From Oscillospiraceae bacterium (GTDB lineage Bacteria > Bacillota > Clostridia > Oscillospirales > Acutalibacteraceae), in contig JAQXNV010000040.1 of NCBI GenBank assembly GCA_029098185.1, positions 1 through 64,000 of the forward strand: 64,000 bases of DNA, written 5' to 3'. Under the pieces are notes generated by a model, which was not told the DNA's origin, did not search any database, and was given only the letters and a program-made list of their open reading frames with translations. Every line of letters begins with the position of its first letter. The first letter of the stretch is position 1. A program made the translations under genes and the position numbers. Below are positions 55,249 to 64,000 of the stretch, one piece after another.

Positions 55249-56714
55249 TGATCCAGGGCACCATGTCCAATGTGGGGAAAAGCGTGCTGACCGCCGGACT
55301 GTGCCGAGTGTTTCACCAGGATGGCTATCGGGTAGCGCCGTTTAAGTCTCAGAACATGGCCCTCAATTCCTACAGCACGGCAGAGGGATTGGAGATGGGG
55401 CGGGCCCAGGTGATGCAGGCCGAGGCTGCCGGGATCGAGCCGCAGGTGTGCATGAATCCGATCTTGCTCAAGCCTACCAGCCACACCGGTTCCCAGGTCA
55501 TCGTCAACGGCAAGGTGTCCAGGACCATGGGGGCAAGAGAATATTTTGCCTGTAAAAAAGCACTGCTGCCCCAGGTGCAAAAAGCCTTTTGCCAGGTGTG
55601 CCGGCAGGCGGACATCGTGGTCGTTGAAGGGGCAGGCAGTCCGGCGGAGATCAATCTGCGGGACAACGACATCGTCAATATGGGCCTTGCAGAGCGCATA
55701 GACGCGCCGGTGCTGCTGGTGGGCGACATCGACCGGGGCGGTGTGTTCGCCCAGCTTTTGGGCACGCTGCTGCTGCTGACGCCCGCAGAGCGGGAGCGGG
55801 TGAAGGGTCTTGTCATCAATCAGTTCCGCGGCGATAGATCTCTGCTGGATCCCGGTATTATCGAGCTTCAGCAGCGGGGGAAAAAGCCGGTGCTGGGTGT
55901 CGTGCCGTATCTCGATCTATCGTTAGAGGACGAGGACAGCCTCAGTGGCCGCTTTGGCAAAAAACAACGGGGCAGTCTCGATCTGGCGGTCATCCGCTAT
56001 CCGAGGATCTCCAATTTCACCGACTTTAACGTCTTTGAACAGCGGGAGGATGTGTCGGTCCGGTACGTTTCCTCTGTTCGGGAACTGGGAAGGCCGGATA
56101 TACTTTTTCTGCCCGGCAGTAAAAATACCATGGGAGATCTTTTGTGGATGCGCCAAAATGGTCTGGAAAAAGCGGTCAAGGCCCTTTCCCGGACAACGCC
56201 GATCTTTGGCATTTGCGGCGGCTATCAGATGCTGGGCGATACGCTTTGCGATCCGCTGGGTATAGAGGAAGGCATCACCCTTTGCGGCATGGGACTGCTG
56301 CCAGTGACAACGACGCTGGGCAAAACGAAGGACTGCCATCAATGCAAAGGACGCTTTCCTACCCTGCGCGGCCCGTTGTCCTCTCTGTCGGGCACGCCTT
56401 ATGACGGCTATGTACTGCATATGGGTCAAACGGTGCAGACGGCAACGGGAGAACCGGCGCCCTTTGTGATGACGGGAGAAAATCCCAACGTTTACGGCAC
56501 ATATCTTCACGGCGCCTTTGACAGCGGCGAGACAGCCGGGGCGATTTTGCGGTCGCTGGCAGAGGCAAAAGGTCTCCCGGAGGGGGAAACGCCGCTGATG
56601 GATTACCGGGCGTTAAAAGAGGAGCAATACAATAAGCTGGCCGACGGTGTGCGGCAGGCGATGAACATGGAGGCAGTTTATGGAATACTCAGAGAAGCGC
56701 GTCTCAACTGGTGA
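55233..56714 (+). CDS. cobQ: Cobyric acid synthase
   Basis: 493 residues from the ATG at 55233, with GGAGGG 7 bases upstream; the gene overlaps the ATPase gene end by 16 bases. N-terminal synthetase domain begins [12 protein letters not shown] (P-loop), with [15 protein letters not shown] and [13 protein letters not shown] typical. The C-terminal glutamine amidotransferase domain has the Cys in [10 protein letters not shown] near 328 and the His in YLHGAFD near 428. It amidates four carboxyls of adenosylcobyrinic acid a,c-diamide. cbiP is the Salmonella name. Confidence 0.95.
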   Translation: MAKVLMIQGTMSNVGKSVLTAGLCRVFHQDGYRVAPFKSQNMALNSYSTAEGLEMGRAQVMQAEAAGIEPQVCMNPILLKPTSHTGSQVIVNGKVSRTMGAREYFACKKALLPQVQKAFCQVCRQADIVVVEGAGSPAEINLRDNDIVNMGLAERIDAPVLLVGDIDRGGVFAQLLGTLLLLTPAERERVKGLVINQFRGDRSLLDPGIIELQQRGKKPVLGVVPYLDLSLEDEDSLSGRFGKKQRGSLDLAVIRYPRISNFTDFNVFEQREDVSVRYVSSVRELGRPDILFLPGSKNTMGDLLWMRQNGLEKAVKALSRTTPIFGICGGYQMLGDTLCDPLGIEEGITLCGMGLLPVTTTLGKTKDCHQCKGRFPTLRGPLSSLSGTPYDGYVLHMGQTVQTATGEPAPFVMTGENPNVYGTYLHGAFDSGETAGAILRSLAEAKGLPEGETPLMDYRALKEEQYNKLADGVRQAMNMEAVYGILREARLNW

Positions 56715-57777
56715 GGAGGAGCGCTTACGCACCCTGCAGATCACCCCGCCGGACAAAGCGGTTTTCCAGGCGGTGCTGGACAATTGGGATCAGGTGGCAA
56801 AGCCCCTGGATGGGCTGGGCGTGTTTGAACCATTGACAGCGCAGATCGGCGCCATACAGGGTACAGCAAACGTAGATCTTTCGCAAAAAGGCGTGTTGAT
56901 TTTCTGCGCCGACAACGGCATCGTAGAGGAGCGCATCAGCCAGTCGGGCCAGGAGGTGACGCTGGCGGTGCTGAAGTCCATGGCAAAGGGCCAGTCCTCC
57001 GTTTGCAAAATGGCGTCTCACCTGGGGGCGGCGACGATCCCTGTAGACATCGGCGTCAACAGTGATGAATGCGTTCCCGGCGTCGTGCAAAGAAAGATCC
57101 GCCGGGGGACCCGGAACTTTTTTCACGAGCCGGCCATGACGAAAAAAGAAACCCTTCAGGCGATCTTTACCGGCATGGCGCTAATGAGGGACTGCAAGGC
57201 GCAGGGCTATACCATTTTGGCCCTGGGCGAGATGGGCATCGGCAATACGACGACCAGCAGTGCTGTGGCCGCCGCATTGCTTTCCTGTGACAGTGCATTG
57301 GTCACCGGCCGGGGCGCCGGTCTCAACGATGAAAAACTGCATCGCAAACAGCAGGTCATCGCAGGAGCTCTTTCCCGCTATGGGCTTTTCGGCGCAGACC
57401 CGCTGGAGATCCTTTCTACTGTTGGCGGGCTGGATCTTGCTGGGCTTACCGGAGCCTGTATCGGCGGCGCGGTGTATCATGTGCCTGTGGTGCTGGACGG
57501 CGTTATCACCATGACGGCGGCCCTTTGCGCTGAGCGGCTGGTCCCCGGCGTGAAAGACTATCTTCTCCCCTCCCATAAAGGCCGGGAGCCTGCGGTAAAG
57601 CTGCTGGCCGATGCGCTGGGGCTGTTACCGGTCATCGACGGCGACATGGCCCTGGGCGAGGGCACCGGCGCTGTGATGATGCTGTCGCTTTTGGACATGG
57701 TCCTTTGCCTGTACCGGGATAAAACAGCCTTTGCCGATCTGCAAATGGACCGGTATCAGCGGTATGATAAACGATGA
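56680..57777 (+). CDS. cobT: Nicotinate-nucleotide-dimethylbenzimidazole phosphoribosyltransferase
   Basis: 365 residues. Begins inside the last 35 bases of cobQ with GGAGG upstream. Conserved parts: [55 protein letters not shown] near 185 and [10 protein letters not shown] near 210, with the catalytic Glu near the end (residue 331, [14 protein letters not shown]). It makes the alpha-ribotide of the lower ligand. Overlaps cobU by four bases. Confidence 0.95.
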   Translation: MEYSEKRVSTGEEERLRTLQITPPDKAVFQAVLDNWDQVAKPLDGLGVFEPLTAQIGAIQGTANVDLSQKGVLIFCADNGIVEERISQSGQEVTLAVLKSMAKGQSSVCKMASHLGAATIPVDIGVNSDECVPGVVQRKIRRGTRNFFHEPAMTKKETLQAIFTGMALMRDCKAQGYTILALGEMGIGNTTTSSAVAAALLSCDSALVTGRGAGLNDEKLHRKQQVIAGALSRYGLFGADPLEILSTVGGLDLAGLTGACIGGAVYHVPVVLDGVITMTAALCAERLVPGVKDYLLPSHKGREPAVKLLADALGLLPVIDGDMALGEGTGAVMMLSLLDMVLCLYRDKTAFADLQMDRYQRYDKR

Positions 57778-58325
57778 TGACGTTGGTGTTTGGCGGCAGC
57801 GGCAGCGGTAAATCCGCTTACGCAGAGTCTCTGGCTGTCTCCCGCGGGGAGGGGATGCCCCTTTATTATCTTGCGACCATGCACCCCTTTGGCCCAGAGG
57901 GGCGGGAACGGGTCCGCCGTCACCGGGATATGCGGCAGGGCAAGGGTTTTTGCACCATCGAGCAGCCGGTAAATGTAGAAACATCCCTGGAGCAAATGCA
58001 GCCGGGCAGCAAAACGATTTTGCTGGAATGCCTCTCGAACCTCGTTGCCAATGAGCTGTTCGACGGGGAAATCACCGACACGCCGGAAGCTGTCTGTGAC
58101 CAGGTCATCGCGGGGATATGTTCTCTGCAAAGGGCATCGACCCATTTGATCCTCGTTAGCTGTGATGTGTTCCGGGACGGCAAAACGTACGACGAAAGCA
58201 CCACAGCGTATCTTCAGACATTGGGCAGTGTTCATCAGCAGCTCTGTACCCTTTGTGAAGAAGTCATTGAGGTAGTCGTGGGTATCCCGGTGTATGAAAA
58301 AGGAGGCGTTCAATGCACGGTTTAA
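57774..58325 (+). CDS. cobU: Adenosylcobinamide kinase/guanylyltransferase, atypical C-terminal half
   Basis: 183 residues. P-loop FGGSGSGKSAYAES at 7-20 is intact. The motif RVRRHRDMRQGKGFCTIEQP keeps the His used to carry GMP in CobU. In place of the usual VSNEVGxGIVP segment it has VSCDVFRDGKTYDES, so part of the second half diverged. CobU phosphorylates adenosylcobinamide and joins GMP to it. A second short CobU-like gene further on (59098) has exactly the segment missing here. The start is in the ATGATG overlapping the cobT stop. Confidence 0.85.
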   Translation: MMTLVFGGSGSGKSAYAESLAVSRGEGMPLYYLATMHPFGPEGRERVRRHRDMRQGKGFCTIEQPVNVETSLEQMQPGSKTILLECLSNLVANELFDGEITDTPEAVCDQVIAGICSLQRASTHLILVSCDVFRDGKTYDESTTAYLQTLGSVHQQLCTLCEEVIEVVVGIPVYEKGGVQCTV

Positions 58326-59083
58326 AATCTTTCCTCATCGCTTTTTCGCTTTATTCCAAGATCCCTATGCCCCAATTTCCTTGGAAGGACGAGGATATGC
58401 GCTATACCCTGTGCTTTTTTCCCCTGGTGGGCGTTGTCATTGGCGGATGTGTCTTTCTATGGTGGATGCTGTGTGAAACGTTTGCTTTGCCCACGCTGTG
58501 TTGTACGGCCATCGGCGCGGCAATTCCACTGCTGGTGACCGGCGGATTTCATGTAGACGGTTTTCTCGATACGATGGACGCCTTTCGTTCCTATCAGCCC
58601 CGGGAGAAAAAGCTGGAGATTTTGCAGGATTCCCACATCGGTGCCTTTGCGGTGATCTCTTTTGCCATTTATGGCCTATTGTACCTGGGCGCTTTCTCTC
58701 TGCTGGAGCACTCCCGCCTTGTAGGGATCGTGTGCCTGTCCTTTTGTTTGGCCCGGTGTCTCAGCGGTATCGCTGTAGTATCGTTTCCCGCTGCGAAGAA
58801 AAAGGGACTGCTGTTCCTCTTTGCCAGCCGGTCCCATAGGCGTATCGTCCGCTGGTCCCTCTATTTGCAAGGGGCTGGATGTGTTGTGGGAATGGTGCTG
58901 CTGTCGCCCCTCTGCGGCGCTGCAGCGACTGTGGCGGCGTTGCTTTCTTTTCTGTACTATTATTACCGCACCAAAAAGGAACTGGGCGGCATCACCGGCG
59001 ACACAGCCGGCTATTTTGTCCTGCTGTGCGAGGAGAGCGTTTTGCTGGCCACAGGGGCGATGGAACTTTTTTCACTGGGATAA
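58313..59083 (+). CDS. cobS: Adenosylcobinamide-GDP ribazoletransferase
   Basis: 256 residues with six to seven helices. The motif TGGFHVDGFLDTMDAFRSYQPREKKLEILQDSHIGAFA near 75-110 is the family signature (DG.D..DA ... DS..G). It joins adenosylcobinamide-GDP with alpha-ribazole in the membrane. Overlaps cobU by 13 bases and has AAAGGAGG upstream. Confidence 0.93.
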   Translation: MHGLKSFLIAFSLYSKIPMPQFPWKDEDMRYTLCFFPLVGVVIGGCVFLWWMLCETFALPTLCCTAIGAAIPLLVTGGFHVDGFLDTMDAFRSYQPREKKLEILQDSHIGAFAVISFAIYGLLYLGAFSLLEHSRLVGIVCLSFCLARCLSGIAVVSFPAAKKKGLLFLFASRSHRRIVRWSLYLQGAGCVVGMVLLSPLCGAAATVAALLSFLYYYYRTKKELGGITGDTAGYFVLLCEESVLLATGAMELFSLG

Positions 59084-59097
59084 AGGAGGGATCACAG

Positions 59098-59481
59098 ATG
59101 AAACTCATCATTGGCGGCGCATTTCAGGGCAAGCGTCACTACGTCTTGACAAACTATGGTATTTCGCAGGACAGCGTGTGGACAGGACAACTGCCGCAGG
59201 AGCTGGGGGAGGGCACGATCGTTATCGACCAGCTTCACCGATGGATCTTTGATACGCTGGAAAAAGGGCTGGAGCCGGAAGCGCTGCTGCGAACATTTTT
59301 GCAGACGCACCCAGACTGTATTTTCATCAGCGATGAAGTTGGCTGCGGCATTGTGCCCATAGAACAAAAGGAACGGCAGTACCGGGAAAAAACAGGGCGG
59401 CTCCTCACATTCCTTGCCGGGGAAGCCGAAGAAGTGGTGCGTGTCACCTGCGGCATTGGTCAAATATTAAAAGGGAACTAA
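59098..59481 (+). CDS. Short CobU-like protein (second CobU homologue)
   Basis: 127 residues from the ATG at 59098 with AAAGGAGGG upstream; the track's longer ORF overlaps cobS. GGAFQGKRHY stands where CobU has its P-loop, with Arg for the last Ser or Thr of GxxxxGKS. FISDEVGCGIVPIEQKERQYREKTGRL near 80-107 is very close to CobU's NEVGxGIVP segment. The His-containing GMP region is missing. It may be a partner subunit to the cobU upstream, which has the reverse pattern. This short form is common in the cobalamin operons of some Clostridia as far as I recall, with no assigned activity. Confidence 0.8.
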   Translation: MKLIIGGAFQGKRHYVLTNYGISQDSVWTGQLPQELGEGTIVIDQLHRWIFDTLEKGLEPEALLRTFLQTHPDCIFISDEVGCGIVPIEQKERQYREKTGRLLTFLAGEAEEVVRVTCGIGQILKGN

Positions 59482-59494
59482 AAGGAGGGGCGCT

Positions 59495-60472
59495 ATGCTA
59501 TATCACACACTGGGATTTTTTGGCGGATTTCTGCTGGATCTGTTGCTGGGTGACCCGCATTGGATGCCTCATCCGGTGCGGCTCATGGGATGGCTCATCT
59601 CTTTTTTGGAGCGACGTCTGTACCCGCAAAATCGTATGCGATCTCCGCATCGATCGTTTTGCAGGGGTGTTATCCTGGTGCTGCTGGTCTTGCTGTGCAC
59701 CGTTCTTTGTGCCGGGAGCATTTTGTGGCTGTGTTATGCTTTGCACCCCCTTGCGGGTATGGCGGCAGAGCTGCTGATGACATACCAGATCCTTGCGACG
59801 AAATGTCTAAAGACAGAGAGTATGCGTGTGTGCAAAAAGCTGGAGCAAAATGATCTGCCTGGCGCAAGGAAAGCAGTATCCTATATTGTAGGCCGGGACA
59901 CCGATCACCTAAGTCCGTCAGGCGTTGCGAAGGCGGCCGTGGAAACAGTGGCAGAAAACACTGCTGACGGTGTTATAGCGCCTATGCTCTACACAGCCCT
60001 GGGCGGACCGGTGCTGGGCCTTTTTTATAAGGCGGTCAACACTATGGATTCCATGATGGGCTACCGAAACGACCGGTATCTTTATTTTGGCCGGGCGGCG
60101 GCAAAACTGGATGACGCGCTGAATTTTGTACCATCCCGCATCAGTGCCTGGCTGATGATCTTTTCCGCTTTTCTGGGTGGAAAGTGCTTTTCTGGCAGGA
60201 GAGCCTTTTCCATCTGGAAAAGGGACCGCTTTAATCATCTCAGTCCCAATTCAGCCCAGACGGAAGCTGTCTGCGCCGGGGCTTTGGGTGTACAGCTTGG
60301 CGGGGACAGCGTTTATTTTGGCAAGGTAGTCCATAAGCCCACCATCGGCGATGATTTACGTCCTATCGAAAGTGAAGATATTCGCCGGTCCAATCGGCTT
60401 TTGCTGCTGAGCGCCGTGCTGGGAGAAGGGCTTTGTCTGCTGGCATTAACGGCGATCACATTGATTTGTTAG
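59495..60472 (+). CDS. cbiB: Adenosylcobinamide-phosphate synthase
   Basis: 325 residues with AAAGGAGGG upstream. Membrane protein with GFLLDLLLGDPHWMPHPVRLMG at the start, VETVAENTADGVIAPMLY near 150 and GYRNDRYLYFGRAAAKLDD near 188. It joins adenosylcobyric acid with aminopropanol phosphate (made by CobD, next gene). Called CobD in the aerobic naming. Confidence 0.94.
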   Translation: MLYHTLGFFGGFLLDLLLGDPHWMPHPVRLMGWLISFLERRLYPQNRMRSPHRSFCRGVILVLLVLLCTVLCAGSILWLCYALHPLAGMAAELLMTYQILATKCLKTESMRVCKKLEQNDLPGARKAVSYIVGRDTDHLSPSGVAKAAVETVAENTADGVIAPMLYTALGGPVLGLFYKAVNTMDSMMGYRNDRYLYFGRAAAKLDDALNFVPSRISAWLMIFSAFLGGKCFSGRRAFSIWKRDRFNHLSPNSAQTEAVCAGALGVQLGGDSVYFGKVVHKPTIGDDLRPIESEDIRRSNRLLLLSAVLGEGLCLLALTAITLIC

Positions 60473-60491
60473 TTTGTTAGGAGGGAAAATG

Positions 60492-61529
60492 ATGCAGGCG
60501 ATCCATGGCGGCGACATTTACCGCAATCAGGTGACGCTGGATGTTTCCAGCAGTATAAACCCTCTGGGTATGCCGGAAAGTGTCCGGCAGGCGCTTTTTT
60601 CCGCGGTAGAGGATAGCCTCTGTTACCCGGACCCCCTGGCAAAAGATCTGCATCGGGCAGTTGCCGGAATGCTGGACGTTCCCCCGGAAACGCTGGTCTT
60701 TGGCAACGGCGCTTCCGAACTATTTTTGGCCATAGCCAACGCCCTGCGCCCTCGAAAAGTCGTTTTGCCCGTGCCGTCTTTTCTCGGCTATGAATACGCC
60801 TTTGGGGCTGTAGGGAGCGAGCTGGTATTTGTGAAAACACGGCAGGAAAATCACTTTGTGCCGGATGAGCGTCTTTTTTCCGTTTTGACAGCGGACGTAG
60901 ATCTGCTGGTGCTGGCAAATCCCAATAATCCCACCGGCATTTTGCTGCCAAAAGATTTTCTGTACCGATTGCTGTGCCACTGCCGGGAAAAGCAGATCTT
61001 TGTGGTGTTAGACGAATGCTTTATGGAGCTTTGCGACGGAGGATACTCCCTGCTGAAAGCGCATTCGGCATTTCCCCAATTACTGCTGGTTCGGGCCTTT
61101 ACAAAATCCTTCGGGATCCCCGGTGTGCGTCTGGGGTATCTGCTTTGCGCCGACCCGGTTTTGCGGGAGCGTGTTTGGCATCAGTTGCCGGAATGGAACC
61201 TCTCCTGCTTTAGTCAGGCTGCCGGCTGCGCCTGCGCAAAAGAGGGGGCGTTTCTGGAAAAAAGTGTTCGTATTATTCAGCAGGAGCGGCAATTTTTATC
61301 GGCGGGACTACAGGCCCTGGGCTGTACAGTTTATCCGGGACAAGCAAACTTTCTGCTGTTTGAAAGTCCTGTGCCGCTGTATGAACCTCTGCTAGAGCGG
61401 GGAATCCTCATCCGGGACTGCGAAAATTTCCGGGGATTATCCAGAGGCTTTTACCGCACGGCTGTGCGCAAACGGAAAGAAAATCAACGGTTACTACAGG
61501 AGATAGGAGCGATCATATGGAAAAAATAG
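60492..61529 (+). CDS. cobD: Threonine-phosphate decarboxylase
   Basis: 345 residues from the second of two ATGs (60489 and 60492); AGGAGG is 7 bases before it. PLP aminotransferase fold I with HGGDIYR at the start, SSINPLGMP, NGASELFLAIANAL near 75, NPNNPTG near 145 and the PLP Lys in RAFTKSFGIPGVRLGY near 205. It decarboxylates threonine phosphate to aminopropanol phosphate for CbiB. Looks like histidinol-phosphate aminotransferase, but context and HGGDI start point to CobD. Overlaps cbiC by 13 bases. Confidence 0.9.
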   Translation: MQAIHGGDIYRNQVTLDVSSSINPLGMPESVRQALFSAVEDSLCYPDPLAKDLHRAVAGMLDVPPETLVFGNGASELFLAIANALRPRKVVLPVPSFLGYEYAFGAVGSELVFVKTRQENHFVPDERLFSVLTADVDLLVLANPNNPTGILLPKDFLYRLLCHCREKQIFVVLDECFMELCDGGYSLLKAHSAFPQLLLVRAFTKSFGIPGVRLGYLLCADPVLRERVWHQLPEWNLSCFSQAAGCACAKEGAFLEKSVRIIQQERQFLSAGLQALGCTVYPGQANFLLFESPVPLYEPLLERGILIRDCENFRGLSRGFYRTAVRKRKENQRLLQEIGAIIWKK

Positions 61530-62155
61530 AGCAGCTTTCGCCGATGGAGATCGAAAAGCGGAGCTTTGCGCTGATTACAGAGGAGCTAAGGGAGCGGAAC
61601 ATCACTCTGCCCGCAGAACAAGAGGACATCACCAAGCGGGTGATCCACACCACCGCTGACTTTGATTACGCCGAAACGCTGGTATATTCTGAAAACGCCG
61701 TAGCCAAAGCGAGAGGATTGTTGTCTGATGGGGCAGTCATCGTCACCGACACCAACATGGCGCTGTCGGGGATCAGCAAGATAGCCATGGCAAAGCTGGG
61801 CGTTACAGGCCTTTGCTTTATGGCGGACCCGGACGTTGCGGAAAAAGCCAAACAGAGGGGCGTTACCCGAGCGGCTATCAGCATGGAAAAGGCAAAGGCC
61901 CTAGATAGACCTACGCTTTTTGCCATCGGCAACGCGCCTACGGCGCTGATCCGCCTTTGGGAGCTGATGGAGGAAAGCAATTGGCGTCCCGATTTTGTCA
62001 TTGGCGTGCCTGTAGGCTTTGTCCATGTGGAGCAGTCAAAGGAGTTGATCTTACAGTCCCCTGTGCCATTTATCGTCAACCGGGGCAGAAAAGGCGGCAG
62101 TACCGTGGCGGCAGCCATCTGCAATGCCCTGCTGTATGGGCTCACACGGCCATGA
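61517..62155 (+). CDS. cbiC: Precorrin-8X / cobalt-precorrin-8 methylmutase
   Basis: 212 residues. Motifs: SPMEIEKRSFALI at 8-20, RVIHTTADFDYAETL with the catalytic His near 49, DTNMALSGI and GNAPTALIRLWEL, PVGFVHVEQSKE. It moves the methyl from C11 to C12, making cobyrinic acid. Its stop overlaps the cbiD start (ATGATG). Confidence 0.95.
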   Translation: MEKIEQLSPMEIEKRSFALITEELRERNITLPAEQEDITKRVIHTTADFDYAETLVYSENAVAKARGLLSDGAVIVTDTNMALSGISKIAMAKLGVTGLCFMADPDVAEKAKQRGVTRAAISMEKAKALDRPTLFAIGNAPTALIRLWELMEESNWRPDFVIGVPVGFVHVEQSKELILQSPVPFIVNRGRKGGSTVAAAICNALLYGLTRP

Positions 62156-63285
62156 TGCGCTACGGGTTTACTACCGGAAGCTGTGCTGCCGCAGCAGCTA
62201 AGGCAGCAGCATATATGCTGTTATCCGGCAGGGAAAAGACGAGCATCACCATCGAAACACCTAAGGGCATCCCCTATACAGCGGCACTGCGGGAGATTTG
62301 CCGCAACGAGCAGTGGGTGTCCTGCGGGGTAGAAAAAGACGGCGGTGACGACCCGGATATAACGACCGGGGCGCTGATCTGCGCTAAAGTTTCCTACGGC
62401 CCATGCCGGGAAAGCGATGGGCCAGGGAAAATCCGGATCGACGGCGGCGTCGGTGTCGGCCGGGTGACAAAGCCGGGGCTCGATCAGCCGGTAGGCAATG
62501 CGGCCATTAACCGGGTGCCGCGGGAAATGATCCAAAGGGAAGTCCGAGAGGTGTGCAGTCTGCTGGATTACACCGGCGACTTGACGGTAGAGATCTTCGT
62601 GCCCACAGGGGAAGCACTGGCCGGGCAGACCTTTAATCCCCGCCTTGGCATCGTGAACGGCATTTCGATTTTGGGGACCAGCGGCATCGTAGAGCCTATG
62701 AGCCAGCAGGCCATCGTGGATACGATCCGGGTGGAGCTGAACCAGCGCCGGGCAGAGGGATTTGACGATGTGGCTGTGTCGCCGGGAAACTATGGATTGG
62801 CGTTTCTGCAAAAAATGTATGGCTACGATCTAAACCGCAGTGTCAAATGCAGTAATTTTATCGGGGAAACCATCGACCTGGCAGTGGAGCTGGGTTTTCG
62901 CCGGCTGTTGCTCACAGGCCATGTGGGTAAGCTCATCAAGGTAGCCGGCGGCATCATGAATACCCATTCCAGAGAGGCGGATTGCCGCATGGAACTGCTC
63001 TGTGCCTTTGCCCTGCGGTCGGGGGTATCGCCGGAGCTGGCCCGCCGGGTGCTGGACTGTGTGACGACAGAGGACGGTGTACAGCTTTTAAGCGAAAGCG
63101 GCAAGCTGCCGGAGATCATGGACTACGCCGTGGAGCGGATCTGCAATTATTTAGAAAGGCGGTCCGGCGGGAAACTAGAGGTAGATTGTATCATTTATAC
63201 CAACGCTCTGGGCGTGCTGGGCAAAAGTAAGGGGGCAGAACAATGGTTTACTTTGTTGGCGCAGGAACAGGCGCCGTCGATCTGA
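62152..63285 (+). CDS. cbiD: Cobalt-precorrin-5B (C1)-methyltransferase
   Basis: 377 residues from the ATG at 62152 that overlaps the cbiC stop; the track's long ORF starts inside cbiC. RYGFTTGSCAAAAAKAA is the family start, GGDDPDITTG near 63, VGRVTKPGL near 104, and GFDDVAVSPGNYG near 202. CbiD methylates C1 in the anaerobic path only, which shows that the operon is the oxygen-independent one. It overlaps cbiF by 43 bases. Confidence 0.95.
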   Translation: MMRYGFTTGSCAAAAAKAAAYMLLSGREKTSITIETPKGIPYTAALREICRNEQWVSCGVEKDGGDDPDITTGALICAKVSYGPCRESDGPGKIRIDGGVGVGRVTKPGLDQPVGNAAINRVPREMIQREVREVCSLLDYTGDLTVEIFVPTGEALAGQTFNPRLGIVNGISILGTSGIVEPMSQQAIVDTIRVELNQRRAEGFDDVAVSPGNYGLAFLQKMYGYDLNRSVKCSNFIGETIDLAVELGFRRLLLTGHVGKLIKVAGGIMNTHSREADCRMELLCAFALRSGVSPELARRVLDCVTTEDGVQLLSESGKLPEIMDYAVERICNYLERRSGGKLEVDCIIYTNALGVLGKSKGAEQWFTLLAQEQAPSI

Positions 63286-64000
63286 TCACCGTGCGGGGGA
63301 TGCGTTTGCTGGAGCAGGCAGACGTCATCATTTATGCCGGATCCCTGGTGAATCCAGCGTTGCTGGAGTACGCTAAAGGGGATTGTATCCTTTATAACAG
63401 TGCCAAAATGACGCTAGAGGAAGTGCTCTTTCAGATGGAGCGGGCAGAGCGGGATGGTAAAATGACTGTCCGGCTTCACACGGGCGACCCCAGTATATAC
63501 GGCGCTGTCCGGGAACAGATGGACGCGCTGGATGAGATGGGCATCCCCTATGAGAGCTGTCCCGGTGTCAGCGCCTGTTTTGGCGCAGCATCCTCCCTCA
63601 ACTTAGAGTACACTCTGCCAGGGGTGTCCCAGTCCCTCATCATCACCCGGATGGAGGGGAGAACGAAGGTGCCGGAGAGAGAACGCATCGAGTCCTTTGC
63701 AGCGCATCGGGCTTCCATGGCCATCTATCTCAGTACCGGGATGCTGGATGAGCTAAGTGATCGTCTGCTTTCCGGCGGCTATGAAAAGACGACGCCATCG
63801 GCCCTGGTTTATAAGGCCACCTGGCCCGAGGAGGAAGCATACATCTGCACTGTGGAAACACTGGCGCAAACGGCAAAAGACCACAACATTACGAAAACAG
63901 CCCTGGTGCTGGTGGGAGATGTGATCGGCCAATGCCACTATGAAAAATCAAAGCTGTATGACGCTTCCTTTTCCACAGAATTTCGCAGGGCCAAAGGAGA
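63243..64000 (+). CDS. cbiF: Cobalt-precorrin-4 (C11)-methyltransferase, cut by the window end
   Basis: 252 residues visible, no stop codon; not in the ORF track because it runs off the end. The reading starts MVYFVGAGTGAVDLITVRG. Typical SAM-methyltransferase motifs: DVIIYAGSLVNPALL, RLHTGDPSIYGAVREQ, and PYESCPGVSACFGAA with the substrate loop. LVLVGDVIG closes the fold. It adds the C11 methyl. AAGGGGGCAG is upstream, within cbiD. Confidence 0.92.
   Translation, partial: MVYFVGAGTGAVDLITVRGMRLLEQADVIIYAGSLVNPALLEYAKGDCILYNSAKMTLEEVLFQMERAERDGKMTVRLHTGDPSIYGAVREQMDALDEMGIPYESCPGVSACFGAASSLNLEYTLPGVSQSLIITRMEGRTKVPERERIESFAAHRASMAIYLSTGMLDELSDRLLSGGYEKTTPSALVYKATWPEEEAYICTVETLAQTAKDHNITKTALVLVGDVIGQCHYEKSKLYDASFSTEFRRAKG

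Noticed and set aside
1-64000. CRISPR arrays, insertion sequences, phage genes
   Set aside because: None seen: no regular direct repeats with spacers, no transposase or integrase with catalytic domain. The only recombinase trace is the tail protein at 49000.

Overview
The window is a contiguous stretch of a chromosome from a moderately high-GC, low-complexity Firmicute. Indirect evidence points to an anaerobic Clostridia member, possibly Oscillospiraceae-like (inference, no rRNA gene present). The signs are pyrophosphate-dependent phosphofructokinase, formate-tetrahydrofolate ligase, a sodium-pumping biotin decarboxylase, an anaerobic (CbiK/CbiD type) cobalamin pathway, Gram-positive lipoproteins with LxGC-like lipoboxes, AGGAGG ribosome binding sites, and no outer-membrane genes. 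Almost every gene is intact and tightly packed. The first 2.7 kb is different: more AT-rich, with broken genes.

Layout. 1-2.7 kb: the C-terminal part of an alkylsulfatase, a decayed DHH-type pyrophosphatase operon and an empty stretch. 2.7-4.6 kb: a small conserved protein and a secreted DNA/RNA nuclease. 4.8-8.6 kb: an unusual operon joining a GH3-type acyl-adenylating enzyme, a MATE exporter fused to a GHKL ATPase, and a STAS anti-anti-sigma protein. 8.6-12.6 kb: a secreted C39-like protease with Ig-like repeats, a HAD phosphatase and PPi-phosphofructokinase. 12.8-17.8 kb: aspS-gatCAB, the tRNA-dependent asparagine route. 18-19.3 kb: DUF421 and PAP2 membrane proteins. 19.4-22.8 kb: a Na+-translocating decarboxylase with a separate biotin carrier. 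23.2 kb: tRNA-Leu(CAA). 23.4-28.9 kb: a two-component system divergent from a VTC / DUF4956 / carbohydrate-binding lipoprotein operon. 29-30.9 kb: YebC and an EFR1 ferredoxin-flavodoxin protein.

31-35.9 kb: an MBOAT - DHHW - FkbH-like HAD - acyl carrier protein operon that looks like a surface-polymer acylation system. 36.5-40.6 kb: a VanY-like protein that has lost its metal ligands, then gltX and glnS. 40.7-43.2 kb: glycogen branching enzyme divergent from a TetR-type regulator, with a perfect palindrome between them. 43.2-48.7 kb: a SEDS protein, fhs, tsaE, tsaB, rpiB and an SDR. 49 kb: an orphan resolvase-tail protein.

49.5-64 kb is a cobalamin regulon opened by a cobalamin riboswitch with two terminator hairpins. 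It contains an exported CbiK-like cobaltochelatase, a duplicated-domain lipoprotein, a BtuFCD-like importer, cbiP/cobQ, cobT, cobU, cobS, a second short CobU-like gene, cbiB, cobD, cbiC, cbiD and the start of cbiF, which runs off the window. Import, corrin ring synthesis and lower-loop assembly are therefore under one switch. The most unusual systems are the GH3/MATE-ATPase/STAS operon, the MBOAT/DHHW/FkbH/ACP operon, and the pair of complementary CobU-like genes.
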